From positions 124,001-188,000 of the forward strand of contig NZ_FZOF01000010.1 in assembly GCF_900188405.1 (NCBI RefSeq): a DNA stretch of 64,000 nucleotides. Direction: 5' to 3'. The position numbers and the translations under genes are program-made. This document shows positions 7,212 to 15,998 of this stretch, piece after piece (positions within the stretch are counted from its first letter, which is position 1; the number at the start of each line of letters is the position of its first letter). The notes below the pieces were generated by a model. The model ran no database searches, had not been told where the DNA came from, and saw nothing but the letters and a program-made list of their open reading frames with translations. The stretch comes from Actinacidiphila glaucinigra. GTDB taxonomy: Bacteria; Actinomycetota; Actinomycetes; Streptomycetales; Streptomycetaceae.

Positions 7212-8558
7212 TCACCCCGAGCGGGAACGGTCGTGCGCCGGGCGGCTCCGGTCGCCCGGCGCGCGGCCCGGCCGGTCCGCCCGGGCGGAGGGCACCGGCG
7301 GCGGTCCCGTCCGCGCCTCCCCGGCGGGCGCCCCCCGCCCGCGACGGCGGCGCCGGACGTGCTCGCCGCGCGCCACCAGGCGCAACCGGGCCAGCACGGC
7401 GAAGCGTTCCTGCTGCGCGCGGGCGGCCTCGTCCAGCTCCTCCATCAGCCGGTCGGAACGGTGCTCCAGGGCCAGCTCGTCGAGGATGCGGTCCACCTCG
7501 GCGAGCAGTGACCCGTGCAGCTGCCAGGCGCCCGGATGCTCCCGCACCCGGTCGAGCAGCATGTCGGCGACCTTCTCCCGGCTCGCGCGGGCCGCCGCGA
7601 GCTCCGTGGCCAGCCGGTCCTCGGCCTCCTCGGCGTTGCTGCTCACCTGCGTCGTCACCAGGACGGCGAAGCTGACCAGCGCCCCTCCGAGATGCGCGAA
7701 GAGCTCCTCCAGGGCGACCGCCACGTCGCGGTCGAACAGCGGCTCGTCGGCGCCGCGCCGCTTGGCGAGATCGGTCAGCGACCGCGCCAGGACGCGCAGC
7801 ACCACCACGCAGATCTCCAGGGTGTCCAGACCGGTCCGCAGCACCACCCGCGACAACAGCCCTTCCTTGACACGGGGATTGAGCCGCAGGCTGTCCTCGG
7901 CCCGGCGCAGCGCGGTGTCGACCTCGGCGACGTCCTGGTCCAGCCGGCGTGCCTCGTGCAGCCGGGCCGCGGCCCGCTCGACCGCGGTGGGCGAGCCCAG
8001 TTCCTCGCCGCAGCACAGCAGGAGATGGCGCATGCGGCGGGCGAGGTCCTCGATGGACGCCCCGGCGGTCCCCACCCACACGGGCGGCGCGAACAGGACG
8101 TTGAGCAGCAGACCCACCCCCGCCCCGATGAGGGTCTCCAGTACGCGGTCCCACGCCTGCACCGTCAACTGGCTCACCCCGAGGACCAGCATCGCGCTGA
8201 TGGCCACCTCGTTGACGAACTCGTCGACCCGCACGAACTGCCCGATGACCAGCGCCGCGAGGATGATCAGCCCCAGGCTCCACCACGTCAGCCCCACCAG
8301 TACGCTGAACCCGACGGCGATCAGCACACCGACCACCACGGAGTTCACCCGGCGGATGCCGGTGGTGAGCGTCGAGTACAGCGTCACCTGCACGACGAGC
8401 AGCGCGGTGAGCGGCGCCGTGAGCGGGGCGGACTCGCTGCTGACGTGCACGGCGATCACATACGAGATGGTCGCGGCGACGGTGGCCCGCGCGGTCAGCG
8501 TGACGACCGGGTCCCGGCAGCGGCGGGCCGACCAGGTCACGGCATCACGTAGAGGCAT
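7212..8558 (-). CDS. FUSC-family (aromatic acid exporter-like) membrane protein
   Basis: A 448-residue protein. Six predicted membrane helices fill the first ~165 residues, including segments around VAATISYVIAVHV, ALLVVQVTLYSTL, VVVGVLIAVGFSVL and LGLIILAALVIGQF. A long cytosolic helical region and an Arg/Pro-rich tail follow. This half-size layout matches FUSC/ArAE proteins of actinomycetes, thought to export aromatic or other organic acids. The ATG at 8558 has AAAAGG at 6 nt; an ATG 30 nt upstream is also in frame with a poorer ribosome site. Substrate unknown. The gene converges on the haloperoxidase gene. Confidence 0.8.
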   Translation of the reverse strand: MPLRDAVTWSARRCRDPVVTLTARATVAATISYVIAVHVSSESAPLTAPLTALLVVQVTLYSTLTTGIRRVNSVVVGVLIAVGFSVLVGLTWWSLGLIILAALVIGQFVRVDEFVNEVAISAMLVLGVSQLTVQAWDRVLETLIGAGVGLLLNVLFAPPVWVGTAGASIEDLARRMRHLLLCCGEELGSPTAVERAAARLHEARRLDQDVAEVDTALRRAEDSLRLNPRVKEGLLSRVVLRTGLDTLEICVVVLRVLARSLTDLAKRRGADEPLFDRDVAVALEELFAHLGGALVSFAVLVTTQVSSNAEEAEDRLATELAAARASREKVADMLLDRVREHPGAWQLHGSLLAEVDRILDELALEHRSDRLMEELDEAARAQQERFAVLARLRLVARGEHVRRRRRGRGAPAGEARTGPPPVPSARADRPGRAPGDRSRPAHDRSRSG

Positions 8559-8650
8559 CTTCTGCCTTTTCCCGAACAAACGCCGCATACACCTGCGAAT
8601 GCCGCGCGCGGCACGTGGGCGGCGGGTCCGGCGCCGCGGGAACCGGTCCG

Positions 8651-9178
8651 TTAGGCCGGGAAGCTGTCGAGCGGCTCCGCCGCCAGCAGCGCCGTCAGTT
8701 CGGCGCGGTGCAGGCCCGCTATCGGGGCCACCAGGTCCGGGTGCCGGAGGAGGGCGGCCGCCGCGCGGTCGTGGGTGCCCGGGTCGGTGAGCCGGAGGGC
8801 GTCGCCGGCGAGGGAGGCGCCGTGCTCGGTGGCCGCGAGGGCCGTCACCGCGGAGGCGGCCAGGTCCGGGTCGGAGAGCAGACAGGCCGCCCAGCTCACG
8901 ACGACCTCGTCCACCCAGGTCCGCCAGCCGTCCTCGCCGTCCTCCCCGGCGACCCAGGCTCCGGCGATCCGGTCCAGCCGGTCGGCGCCGCCGGGCGCGA
9001 GCAGCCCGAGCAGGGCGGCGTCCACCGCCGTCGGATGGCGCAGCGCGGCGGCGACCGTGGCGGCCTGGCGGGCCTGGGCCTCCGTCAGGGCACGGCTGAG
9101 CGCTCCACCGGTCGCCGGATAGGCGGACAGCAGCCACCGGGTGGCCGCGGCGATGACCGACGAGAACTCACTGTGCAT
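8651..9178 (-). CDS. Hypothetical helical protein
   Basis: A 175-residue Ala/Leu-rich, acidic soluble protein with no membrane segment or motif I recognise. It is predicted mostly helical and has repeated patterns such as LRHPTAVDAALLGLLAPGG and LLRHPDLVAPIAGL that could form a short alpha-solenoid. It lies between the FUSC gene (92 bp downstream) and a hemerythrin gene on the same strand. Codon bias supports a real gene; function is unknown. Confidence 0.65.
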   Translation of the reverse strand: MHSEFSSVIAAATRWLLSAYPATGGALSRALTEAQARQAATVAAALRHPTAVDAALLGLLAPGGADRLDRIAGAWVAGEDGEDGWRTWVDEVVVSWAACLLSDPDLAASAVTALAATEHGASLAGDALRLTDPGTHDRAAAALLRHPDLVAPIAGLHRAELTALLAAEPLDSFPA

Positions 9179-9353
9179 GCCGAACGAACCGTCCTCCGTG
9201 CGCGGGGGTGCCGCGCCCGTCCGGCGCGGCGCGCCCAGCGTACGTAAAACCTCGCTTTCGCGACATGAGCCGCATCACGCCCGCCCCCCGAGGAACCGGC
9301 GCAGGGCCCCGGAAGGAACGGGAACCCTGCGCCACCGCCCGCGCGGCCGGCGG

Positions 9354-9914
9354 TCAGGACCGGCCGCGGCCGCTCACGAAGTCGCGGGCACGGTCGACGA
9401 GGCCGGCGCCCGGAGCGATGATCTTGTTGGCGGGAGGGGTGTCCGGCGCGGCGGGGTGGGGCCGGGTCGGGGCGAGGGACTTGGCGCGGCGCACCTTGTC
9501 GCCGAGGTCGTCGAGCGCCTCGGGGGAGCAGGCGCTGCCGAGCCGGGGGAAGAGCGTGCCCTCCTCGTCCTGGACGTGCGCGGTGACCTCGTCCATCAGC
9601 CGCATCAGCAGGGGGTGGAACCGGCCGTCGTTCGGCGGCAGCTGCTCCAGCTCCTTCAGCAGTTCCTCGATCCTGGCGTGGTCCGCGATCTCCTTGTCCG
9701 CGATGCGGTCCCCGCCCTCGACGTGCTCGCGGACGGCCGGGTAGAGGTACTGCTCCTCCGCCACCGAATGCCGCACCAGCTCGATGGTCACCTCGTCCAC
9801 CAGCTCCCGCAGCGCCGGGTTGCCGGTCGACATCGACTGCATGCGGTCGAAGATCTCCTCGACCTCGCGGTGGTCGGCCAGCAGCTCAGCGATCACGTTT
9901 CCGCCGTGTCCCAT
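9354..9914 (-). CDS. Hemerythrin HHE-domain protein
   Basis: A 186-residue four-helix-bundle protein with the metal-binding pattern of HHE proteins: DHREVEEIF near 15, HSVAEEQYLYP near 50, HARIEELL near 78 and HVQDEEGTLFP near 112. A Pro-rich, basic C-terminal tail follows the bundle. Such proteins bind a di-iron centre and sense or handle oxygen, NO or oxidative stress. AAAGG and GAGGG lie in the 16 nt before the ATG at 9914. A second, unrelated-length hemerythrin is at 55.7 kb. Iron binding is inferred from the His/Glu pattern. Confidence 0.87.
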   Translation of the reverse strand: MGHGGNVIAELLADHREVEEIFDRMQSMSTGNPALRELVDEVTIELVRHSVAEEQYLYPAVREHVEGGDRIADKEIADHARIEELLKELEQLPPNDGRFHPLLMRLMDEVTAHVQDEEGTLFPRLGSACSPEALDDLGDKVRRAKSLAPTRPHPAAPDTPPANKIIAPGAGLVDRARDFVSGRGRS

Positions 9915-10038
9915 TCCCTCACGCCTTTCGTGCGGCAGTACGGCCCGGGCGTGCGCCGGGGCCGAACCCCATGCATTCCACCCTCCCGGGGCCCAGCCCA
10001 CCCGGGGACGCGGTCACCACCCGCCCGGCGGCACCTGA

Positions 10039-12132
10039 TCAGGGGCTTTCCCACGGCCGGCGGTGCGGGTCCGCGCGGGCGATCAGCAGGGCGACGTCGT
10101 CGTGCCCGTCCGCGCCGGGCAGCTCCCGCAGGAGCCGGTCGCAGGTCTCCTCCACCGAGGGATCCGGCGCGCCCAGCAGGGCCAGGAGCAGCGCGAGGCG
10201 CTCGTCGATCGGGTCGTCGCGGGTCTCCACGAGCCCGTCCGTGTACAGCACCAGGCGGTCGCCGGGCACGAGCGTGATGCTCGCGCTCTCGAACGGGACG
10301 CCACCGACCCCCAGGGGCGTCCCCGTGGGCAGGTCGAGCAGTTCGGGGGAGCCGTCGCCGTGCACCAGGACCGGGGGCAGGTGCCCGGCGGTCGCCAGCC
10401 GGCACTCGGCGCTGCGCGCGTCGTACAGGGCGTACACACAGGTCGCGATGTACGGGTCGAGGCCGCGCGTGATCTTGTCGAGGTGGGCCAGCACCTGGGC
10501 GGGGTCCAGGTCCAGCTCGGCCAGCGTGGAGGTGGCGGTGCGCAGGCGTCCCATGGTGGTGGCGGCCTCGATGCCGCTGCCCATGACGTCGCCGACGACG
10601 AGCGCGGTCCGCTCGCCGTCGAGCGGGATGACGTCGTACCAGTCGCCGCCGACCTTGCTCCTGGCCTGGGCGGGCCGGTAGCGCGCGGCGACCTCCAGAC
10701 CGGGGTGGTGCGGCTGCGGCTGCGGGAGGAGGCTGCGCTGCAGGGTCTCGGCGGTGTTGCTCACCTGCTGGTACCAGCGGGCGTTGTCGATGCACACGGC
10801 CGCGCGCGCGGCCAGTTCGCAGGCGAGGGTGAGGTCGTCCTCGTCGAAGGACGTCCGCGTACGGGCCCGGCACATGCCGAGCACGCCCAGCACCTCGCCG
10901 CGGGCGATGAGCGGGATCGCCATGCACGAGTGGACCCCGGCGTCGACCAGGAGCCGGGCCGACTCGGGGTCGGGGCTGATCCGTTCGAGGTCGTGCCGGC
11001 CGGCGCGGGCGATCATGTGGGGGCGGAGCGTGCGCACGCACAGCGCCGAGAGGTGCTCGGCGTGGTAGGTGACGACGTCGCCGGGGGTGGGGACGGCCCG
11101 GGCCGCGTCCGTCGGATAGGCGCTCCTGACCGCGAGGGAGCGGAACACCGGCGCGCCCCGGGGAGGGGCGGGGGCGCGCTGGTCCAGGACGGCGTCGAGG
11201 ATGTCGACGACCGCCAGGTCCGCCAGTTCCGGCACCACGACCTCGACGAGTTCCCGTACCGTCCGCTCCACCTCCAGGGCGGTGCCGATCCGTGCGGAGC
11301 CGTCGGCGATCATCGCCAGCCGGCGCCGGGCGCGGTCGGCCTCCGCGGCCGCGCGGTGCCGGTCGGTGATGTCGACGACGACCTCGGCGATGCCCAGCAC
11401 GTGTCCGCGGTGGTCCTCCAGCCGGTAGAGGGACACCGCCCAGGCGTGCTCGTCGCGCGGTCCCGCCGGGGTGCGGCCGACGATGTAGCGGTCGAGCATC
11501 GGCACCCCCGACGCCAGTACCTGCCGCATCTCCGCCTCCACCGCACGGAACTCGGGCCCGGGCAGGACGCTGCGGAACGTGTTTCCCACGTGGTCCTGGA
11601 CCGAGATGTCGTGGAACCGCGCGAGCGCGGGGTTGAGGCTGAGGTACCGCAACCCGGTGTCCAGCACGGCGATGCCGATCGGCGACTGCGAGATCAGCCG
11701 TGTGGACAGGGCGACCTCCTGCTCCACCTCGCGCATGGTGGTCCGGTCGGTCGCGAGCCCGAGGATGTAGTGGTCGCCGAGGCTGTCCATCAGCCGCATG
11801 TTGCGGAACTCCACCAGTCGCCGGCTGCCGTCCTTGCAGCGCACGGGGAAGGACCCCGCCCAGCTCTCGCCGGTCCTCATGACCTCGGCGAACAGCCGGA
11901 CGACGAGCTTGCGGTGCGCGTCGTGCACCAGCAGATGGGCGGCGTAGCGGCCGACCGCCTCCTCCGCCGTGTAGCCGAACAGCTCCTCGGCCTGCGGACT
12001 CCACATGTCCACCCGGCCGTCCCCCTCCAGGAGCACCGCGGCCACACCCAGGAGGTCCATCAGCCCGCTCGGGCTCGTCGAGAGCCCCTCCAGCCGCTCC
12101 GGGCCGGTCGTGTACCGATCCGTGTCGCTCAT
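10039..12132 (-). CDS. PAS-PAS-GAF-PP2C (SpoIIE-type) serine phosphatase
   Basis: A 697-residue multidomain sensor phosphatase. Two PAS domains span about 20-140 (WSPQAEELFGYTAEEAVG) and 150-275 (SQSPIGIAVLDTGLRYLSLN), a GAF domain about 285-470, and a C-terminal PP2C/SpoIIE domain about 480-690 with GGDWYDVIP, VVGDVMGSG, TAGHLPPVLV, LYTDGLVE and DDVALLIA carrying the metal-binding Asp residues. Such proteins dephosphorylate anti-anti-sigma factors and so free sigma-B-like factors. No membrane segment is present. It is a close paralog of the 18.4-20.5 kb gene and reads in the opposite direction. No partner anti-sigma gene is adjacent; the nearest is the broken one at 0.9 kb. Confidence 0.92.
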   Translation of the reverse strand: MSDTDRYTTGPERLEGLSTSPSGLMDLLGVAAVLLEGDGRVDMWSPQAEELFGYTAEEAVGRYAAHLLVHDAHRKLVVRLFAEVMRTGESWAGSFPVRCKDGSRRLVEFRNMRLMDSLGDHYILGLATDRTTMREVEQEVALSTRLISQSPIGIAVLDTGLRYLSLNPALARFHDISVQDHVGNTFRSVLPGPEFRAVEAEMRQVLASGVPMLDRYIVGRTPAGPRDEHAWAVSLYRLEDHRGHVLGIAEVVVDITDRHRAAAEADRARRRLAMIADGSARIGTALEVERTVRELVEVVVPELADLAVVDILDAVLDQRAPAPPRGAPVFRSLAVRSAYPTDAARAVPTPGDVVTYHAEHLSALCVRTLRPHMIARAGRHDLERISPDPESARLLVDAGVHSCMAIPLIARGEVLGVLGMCRARTRTSFDEDDLTLACELAARAAVCIDNARWYQQVSNTAETLQRSLLPQPQPHHPGLEVAARYRPAQARSKVGGDWYDVIPLDGERTALVVGDVMGSGIEAATTMGRLRTATSTLAELDLDPAQVLAHLDKITRGLDPYIATCVYALYDARSAECRLATAGHLPPVLVHGDGSPELLDLPTGTPLGVGGVPFESASITLVPGDRLVLYTDGLVETRDDPIDERLALLLALLGAPDPSVEETCDRLLRELPGADGHDDVALLIARADPHRRPWESP

Positions 12133-12404
12133 GGTGGGCGCCTCTTCCGCCTGCCGTTCCGGCCGGTCGGTCCGCCGTCCCCCGCCGTTCCCGCCGACGC
12201 GATTCCATGGTCCCCCCGGAGCGGTGGCGGCGCACCCCTCGCAGGGGCCCGGCGAGGGGACCGTACGGGCGCCCCGTCCCGGCGCACGTCGGCTTGCGGG
12301 GACTGTGTGGGCGGCGCACACAATGGTCAGCGGGTGGGGCTTCTGAGGCGGACGGCGGCGCCGTCCGCCCGCGTGCCGGCCGGGGACGAGTGGAGGAAAG
12401 CCCT

Positions 12405-13655
12405 GTGAGCGTTCTACCGCCCTCGCTCGCCCGCCCCCAGGGCCCGCCGGCGGGCCCGCTGTCCGGACCCGACGGAACGGACGAGGCGAGGCCCCCCGGC
12501 CAGGACCCGTCCGGACGGCGCCGCCGGACCCCGACGGTCGTCGTGGGGGAACCGCCCCCGCCACCGGGCGAACCTCCGGACGACGGCGGCGGAGGGGGCG
12601 GGGGAGGCGGCGACGGGGACGGCGGAGGACACGAGGGCCCCTGGTGGCGATCGGTGCCCAAGGTGGCGGCGGTCACCGCGGTCGTGGTGGCCGCGGTGGC
12701 CCTGGCCGTGGTGTTCACCCGGCCCGGCGGGGTGTCGGGCGGCAAGCAGGGGGAGCTCTTCCTGCAGACGGCGGGCAGCGCGGGACCGAACCCGTTCACG
12801 CGGTCGACGGCCGAGGAGACCGCCGCCCCCTCGGCGACACCGGCACTGCCGACCCCGTCGACGACGGGGGGCGCCGTGCGGCAGGTCTACAGCGGCGCCA
12901 TGCCCGGCCTCTACGGCGGCACGCGCGACGCCGCGAGCTGCGACGTGGAGAAGCAGATCAGCGCCCTGTCGGCGGACCCGGCGAAGAACAAGGCGTTCGC
13001 CGGCGTGCTGGGCCTCGAGCCGTCCGGCGTGCCGGCGTACCTGCGGGACCTGACCCCGCTCCAGTTGCGCGCGGACACCCGGGTCACCAACCACGGCTAC
13101 CGCGGCGGCCGGCCCACCGCCTTCCAGTCGGTGCTGCAGGCCGGGACGGCGGTCCTGGTCGACGACCGGGGCCTGCCCCGGGTGCGCTGCGCCTGCGGAA
13201 ATCCGCTGACCCGTCCGGTCGAGCAGAAGGGCGGCGCCACGACCGTCGGCCGCGCGTGGCCCGGCTACCAGCCGTCGAGGACCGTCGTGGTGGCCCCGGC
13301 GTCCGAGCCGGTGCGGAAGTTCGTGGTCCGCGACCCGGGCACCGGCGAGTGGTTCACCCGGGCCGGCGGCGACGGCAAGGCCTCCGGGGACGAGCCGACG
13401 ACACCCCCGCGGAACACGCCGTCCGGCAGCCCGTCCGGGTCACCGCGGAGCGGCTCACCCGCCGCCCCGGAGCAGGGCCCCGCCACGCCGACGGGCGAAC
13501 CGGGCGGGACCGCCCCGCAGTCCCCGCCGGCCGGCACGGGCCCCGCCCCGCGCAGCCCCGAGCCCGGAACGCCCGGAACACCCGGAACGCCGGGCGGCCC
13601 CCCGCCCGGCGGTACGGGCCCCGGACAGCCGACCGGCCCGGCCGCGTCGCAGTGA
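12405..13655 (+). CDS. DUF6777 membrane-anchored surface protein
   Basis: A 416-residue protein. Cytosolic Pro-rich N-terminus with a Gly tract (residues ~60-75), then one membrane helix (VAAVTAVVVAAVALAVVF, near 90). The extracellular domain carries family features ELFLQTAGSAGPNPFT, VYSGAMPGLYGGTRDAASCDVEKQI, quoted by its core GLYGGTRDAASCDVE, then TRVTNHGYRGG, QAGTAVLVDDRG and VRCACGNPL. The last ~90 residues are a low-complexity Pro/Gly/Ser/Thr tail suited to spanning the cell wall. The GTG start has GGAGGA at 8 nt. Function unknown; it is divergent from the PP2C gene, from which it is 270 bp away. Confidence 0.82.
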   Translation: MSVLPPSLARPQGPPAGPLSGPDGTDEARPPGQDPSGRRRRTPTVVVGEPPPPPGEPPDDGGGGGGGGGDGDGGGHEGPWWRSVPKVAAVTAVVVAAVALAVVFTRPGGVSGGKQGELFLQTAGSAGPNPFTRSTAEETAAPSATPALPTPSTTGGAVRQVYSGAMPGLYGGTRDAASCDVEKQISALSADPAKNKAFAGVLGLEPSGVPAYLRDLTPLQLRADTRVTNHGYRGGRPTAFQSVLQAGTAVLVDDRGLPRVRCACGNPLTRPVEQKGGATTVGRAWPGYQPSRTVVVAPASEPVRKFVVRDPGTGEWFTRAGGDGKASGDEPTTPPRNTPSGSPSGSPRSGSPAAPEQGPATPTGEPGGTAPQSPPAGTGPAPRSPEPGTPGTPGTPGGPPPGGTGPGQPTGPAASQ

Positions 13656-13700
13656 CGCCGCGCCGGGCCGGAGGCCGCCGTGGCTGGGCCCGGGTCCCGC

Positions 13701-15284
13701 TCAGTACGTGCTGAAGTCGGCCATCATCGCCATGTCCTCGTGCTCGAGGTTGTGGCAGTGGATCATGAACTTGCCCGCGTAGTCGGTGAAGCGGACCGCC
13801 ACCTCGACGGTCTCGCCCGGACCCGTCGCCACGGTGTCCTTCCAGCCCGCGTCGAACGCGCCCGGTTTCTTGCCGTTGCGGGACAGCACCCGGAACGCGT
13901 CGAGGTGCACGTGCACCGAATGGAAGAACACCGAGGTGAACTTCCAGATCTCGACCGTGCCGAGCTTCACCCGGGCCAGCGAGCGGCCGGGCTTGTACGG
14001 CAGGCCGTTGATCGTCCAGCCGTCGCGCGAGTGCCGGAAGGCGAAGGTCCGGTGGGCCACGGCCTTGCTGGGGTCGAGGACGGTGGCCGGGTAGTGCGAC
14101 AGCCGCTTGGGGATGTGGGTGTCGTCGTGCGGCTTCCGCGAGGACGGCGAGACGTCGAAGCGCATGACCTGCGCGGTGCTGCCGCTGCCGAAGCGGTTGA
14201 CCAGGCGCACCTTGGTGCCGGGCCGGTAGCGGGCGAAGTCCACGATGATGTCGAAGCGTTCGGCCGGGGCCATGCGCAGGCTGTCGTGGGCCAGCGGGGT
14301 GCCCAGCAGTCCGCCGTCACTGCCGATCTGCAGCAGGCCCCTGCCGCCCGGCGGCGGCGGGTCGAGCTCCAGACGGAAGTCCCGGACGTTGCAGCCGTTG
14401 AGGAAGCGCAGCCGGTAGCGCTGCCGCCGGACCCGGTGCACCGGCCATGGGGCGCCGTTGACGAGGATGACGTCGCCCATCATCCCGAAGTGGTGCGAGT
14501 GCACGACGCCCGGCTTGTGCATGCCCGAGTCGACCGCGGGGTAGAGCAGCCCCCCGTTCTCGCCGAACGCCCGGTCGGCCAGCAGCAGCGGGATGTCGCG
14601 GGAGCCGCGCGGCAGGTCGAGCCCGTCCTCCTCGTCGTCCGTCAACAGGTGGAACCCGGCAAGACCGCGGTACACCGCCGGGCCGGTGTAGCCCATGCGG
14701 TGGTCGTGGTACCAGAGAGTCGCCGCGCGCTGCAGCATCGGGTAGGTGTAACTGCGCTGGCCGTGGCTGAGGTTCCCGGACGAGCCGTGCATCTCCGGCA
14801 TGCCCGCCATCGCGTCGTCGTAGGACATGGCGCTGCCGACCGGCATCGTCAGGTCGATCGGGTACCCGTCGCTCTCGGCAGGAGTGTGACCGCCGTGCAG
14901 ATGGACCACGGTCGGCTGGGGCAGCTCGTTGCGGTGCGTGACGACCGTACGGCGCCCCGAACGGGAGACGATCGTGGGCCCGGGGAAGAGGCCGTCGTAC
15001 GTCCAGCACTTGGTGCGCAGTCCGGGGAGGATCTCCAGCCTCGCCTCGCGCTGCGTCATGTTGTAGTAGTCGGTCGTCGCGGTCCGCAGCGTGGGCTCGA
15101 GGACCGGCGGGACCGGCAGGGGTACCTGGAACGGGCGCGGGAGCCGGGCCTTGCTCCGCAGGATCCCGCCCGGTGGTACATCGGCCAGCGGTGTGCCCGC
15201 CCAGGCCCGGCTCGCCGCCGCGCCCGCCCCGACCACGGCCGCCCCCGCGGCGAGAAAACGGCGCCTGCCGATGCCTTCGATCAC
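13701..15284 (-). CDS. Tat-exported multicopper oxidase (CotA/bilirubin-oxidase-like laccase)
   Basis: A 527-residue, three-cupredoxin multicopper oxidase. The N-terminus has a twin-arginine signal (GRRRFLAAGAAVVGAGAAA) ending near ASRAWA. Copper ligands are present in all four motifs: HLHGGH, WYHDHRMG, HSVHVHLDAF and MIHCHNLEHEDMAMM, with the T1 axial Met. Such enzymes oxidise phenols, bilirubin-like compounds or metal ions with reduction of oxygen to water. The GTG start at 15284 has GGGAG at 7 nt and begins shortly before the Tat motif; longer upstream starts would bury the signal. Copper loading in the cytosol before Tat export is usual for the family. Confidence 0.93.
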   Translation of the reverse strand: MIEGIGRRRFLAAGAAVVGAGAAASRAWAGTPLADVPPGGILRSKARLPRPFQVPLPVPPVLEPTLRTATTDYYNMTQREARLEILPGLRTKCWTYDGLFPGPTIVSRSGRRTVVTHRNELPQPTVVHLHGGHTPAESDGYPIDLTMPVGSAMSYDDAMAGMPEMHGSSGNLSHGQRSYTYPMLQRAATLWYHDHRMGYTGPAVYRGLAGFHLLTDDEEDGLDLPRGSRDIPLLLADRAFGENGGLLYPAVDSGMHKPGVVHSHHFGMMGDVILVNGAPWPVHRVRRQRYRLRFLNGCNVRDFRLELDPPPPGGRGLLQIGSDGGLLGTPLAHDSLRMAPAERFDIIVDFARYRPGTKVRLVNRFGSGSTAQVMRFDVSPSSRKPHDDTHIPKRLSHYPATVLDPSKAVAHRTFAFRHSRDGWTINGLPYKPGRSLARVKLGTVEIWKFTSVFFHSVHVHLDAFRVLSRNGKKPGAFDAGWKDTVATGPGETVEVAVRFTDYAGKFMIHCHNLEHEDMAMMADFSTY

Positions 15285-15452
15285 GTAGGTCTCCCAAATG
15301 TGACGATTTGCGCAATTTTTCGGTCGGCGACACAATAGCCCGCCCGAGCCCCGCGCAACGGCGCCACACGCGGGCCCCGTGAACAACCTTCGGACCCGCC
15401 GGCCGCCCGCCCACCGCGCGTCCGATCCCCGAAACCGCCCTCCCGGCCCGGC

Positions 15453-15734
15453 TCAGGACCGCCGGCGGCCCCGCCCCACGGCGTCGTGCCGGGGGGACAG
15501 GACCCCCGTGCCGATGCCGGCCAGGACCAGCCCGGCCGCCAGCAGCAGCCCCTGCGGCAGCGCGATGCCGATCAGGATCCAGGCGAGCGCCACCGCCTGC
15601 AGGAACCAGCCCATGCGGCGCCGGTACTCGCGTGGCGCGCAGGGGCGGCCGGTCCGCAACCCCTCGGCGAAGCGGGGGTCCGTGCGCCTCGTCTCGGCCT
15701 CGAGGTCCTCGATGGCCCTGTGCAGGTGCGGCAT
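15453..15734 (-). CDS. Small membrane protein, DUF3040-like
   Basis: A 93-residue protein. The soluble N-terminus has EAETRRTDPRFAEGLRTG, resembling the DUF3040 pattern of a short acidic helix plus DPxFA. It is followed by Arg-rich EYRRRMGWF and two closely spaced membrane segments (ALAWILIGIALPQ and LLLAAGLVLAGIGTGVL). GGAGGAGG precedes the ATG at about 6 nt, so translation is well supported. Function unknown. Its promoter region faces the two-component operon and contains a long inverted repeat. Confidence 0.75.
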   Translation of the reverse strand: MPHLHRAIEDLEAETRRTDPRFAEGLRTGRPCAPREYRRRMGWFLQAVALAWILIGIALPQGLLLAAGLVLAGIGTGVLSPRHDAVGRGRRRS

Positions 15735-15793
15735 GGTGTCCTCCTCCCGGAGCGGTGGGCCCTGTCACCTCCACCGTCGCCCGTAGCCGCCCG

Positions 15794-15858
15794 CGGAACC
15801 ATCGGGGCCGGCACCCAATCCAGCGGCCTGGAAATGGGTGCCGGCCCCGATGGTTCCG
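15794..15858. repeat. Perfect 24-bp inverted repeat with inner hairpin in a divergent promoter region
   Basis: Left arm 15794-15817 (starts CGGAACCATCGGGG) is the exact reverse complement of right arm 15835-15858. The 17-nt spacer itself has a small hairpin, TCCAG (15819-15823) with CTGGA (15828-15832). It lies 60 bp upstream of the DUF3040-like gene and 140 bp upstream of the histidine kinase gene, where no transcript is expected to end. It could be an operator, a leader structure of the kinase mRNA or a mobile-element scar. Confidence 0.85.
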
Positions 15859-15998
15859 GCCCCCGGCCCGGGGCAGGCTGGAAGCGGGACCCGGGTGCCC
15901 CGCCGCCCACGGCGGGAGGGGCGCGGCAGCCCGCCCGCGCAGGACGTCACGGCCGTGTCGGCGGACAGTGGAGGGAGGCCCCCGAGGAAGGCGGGACC

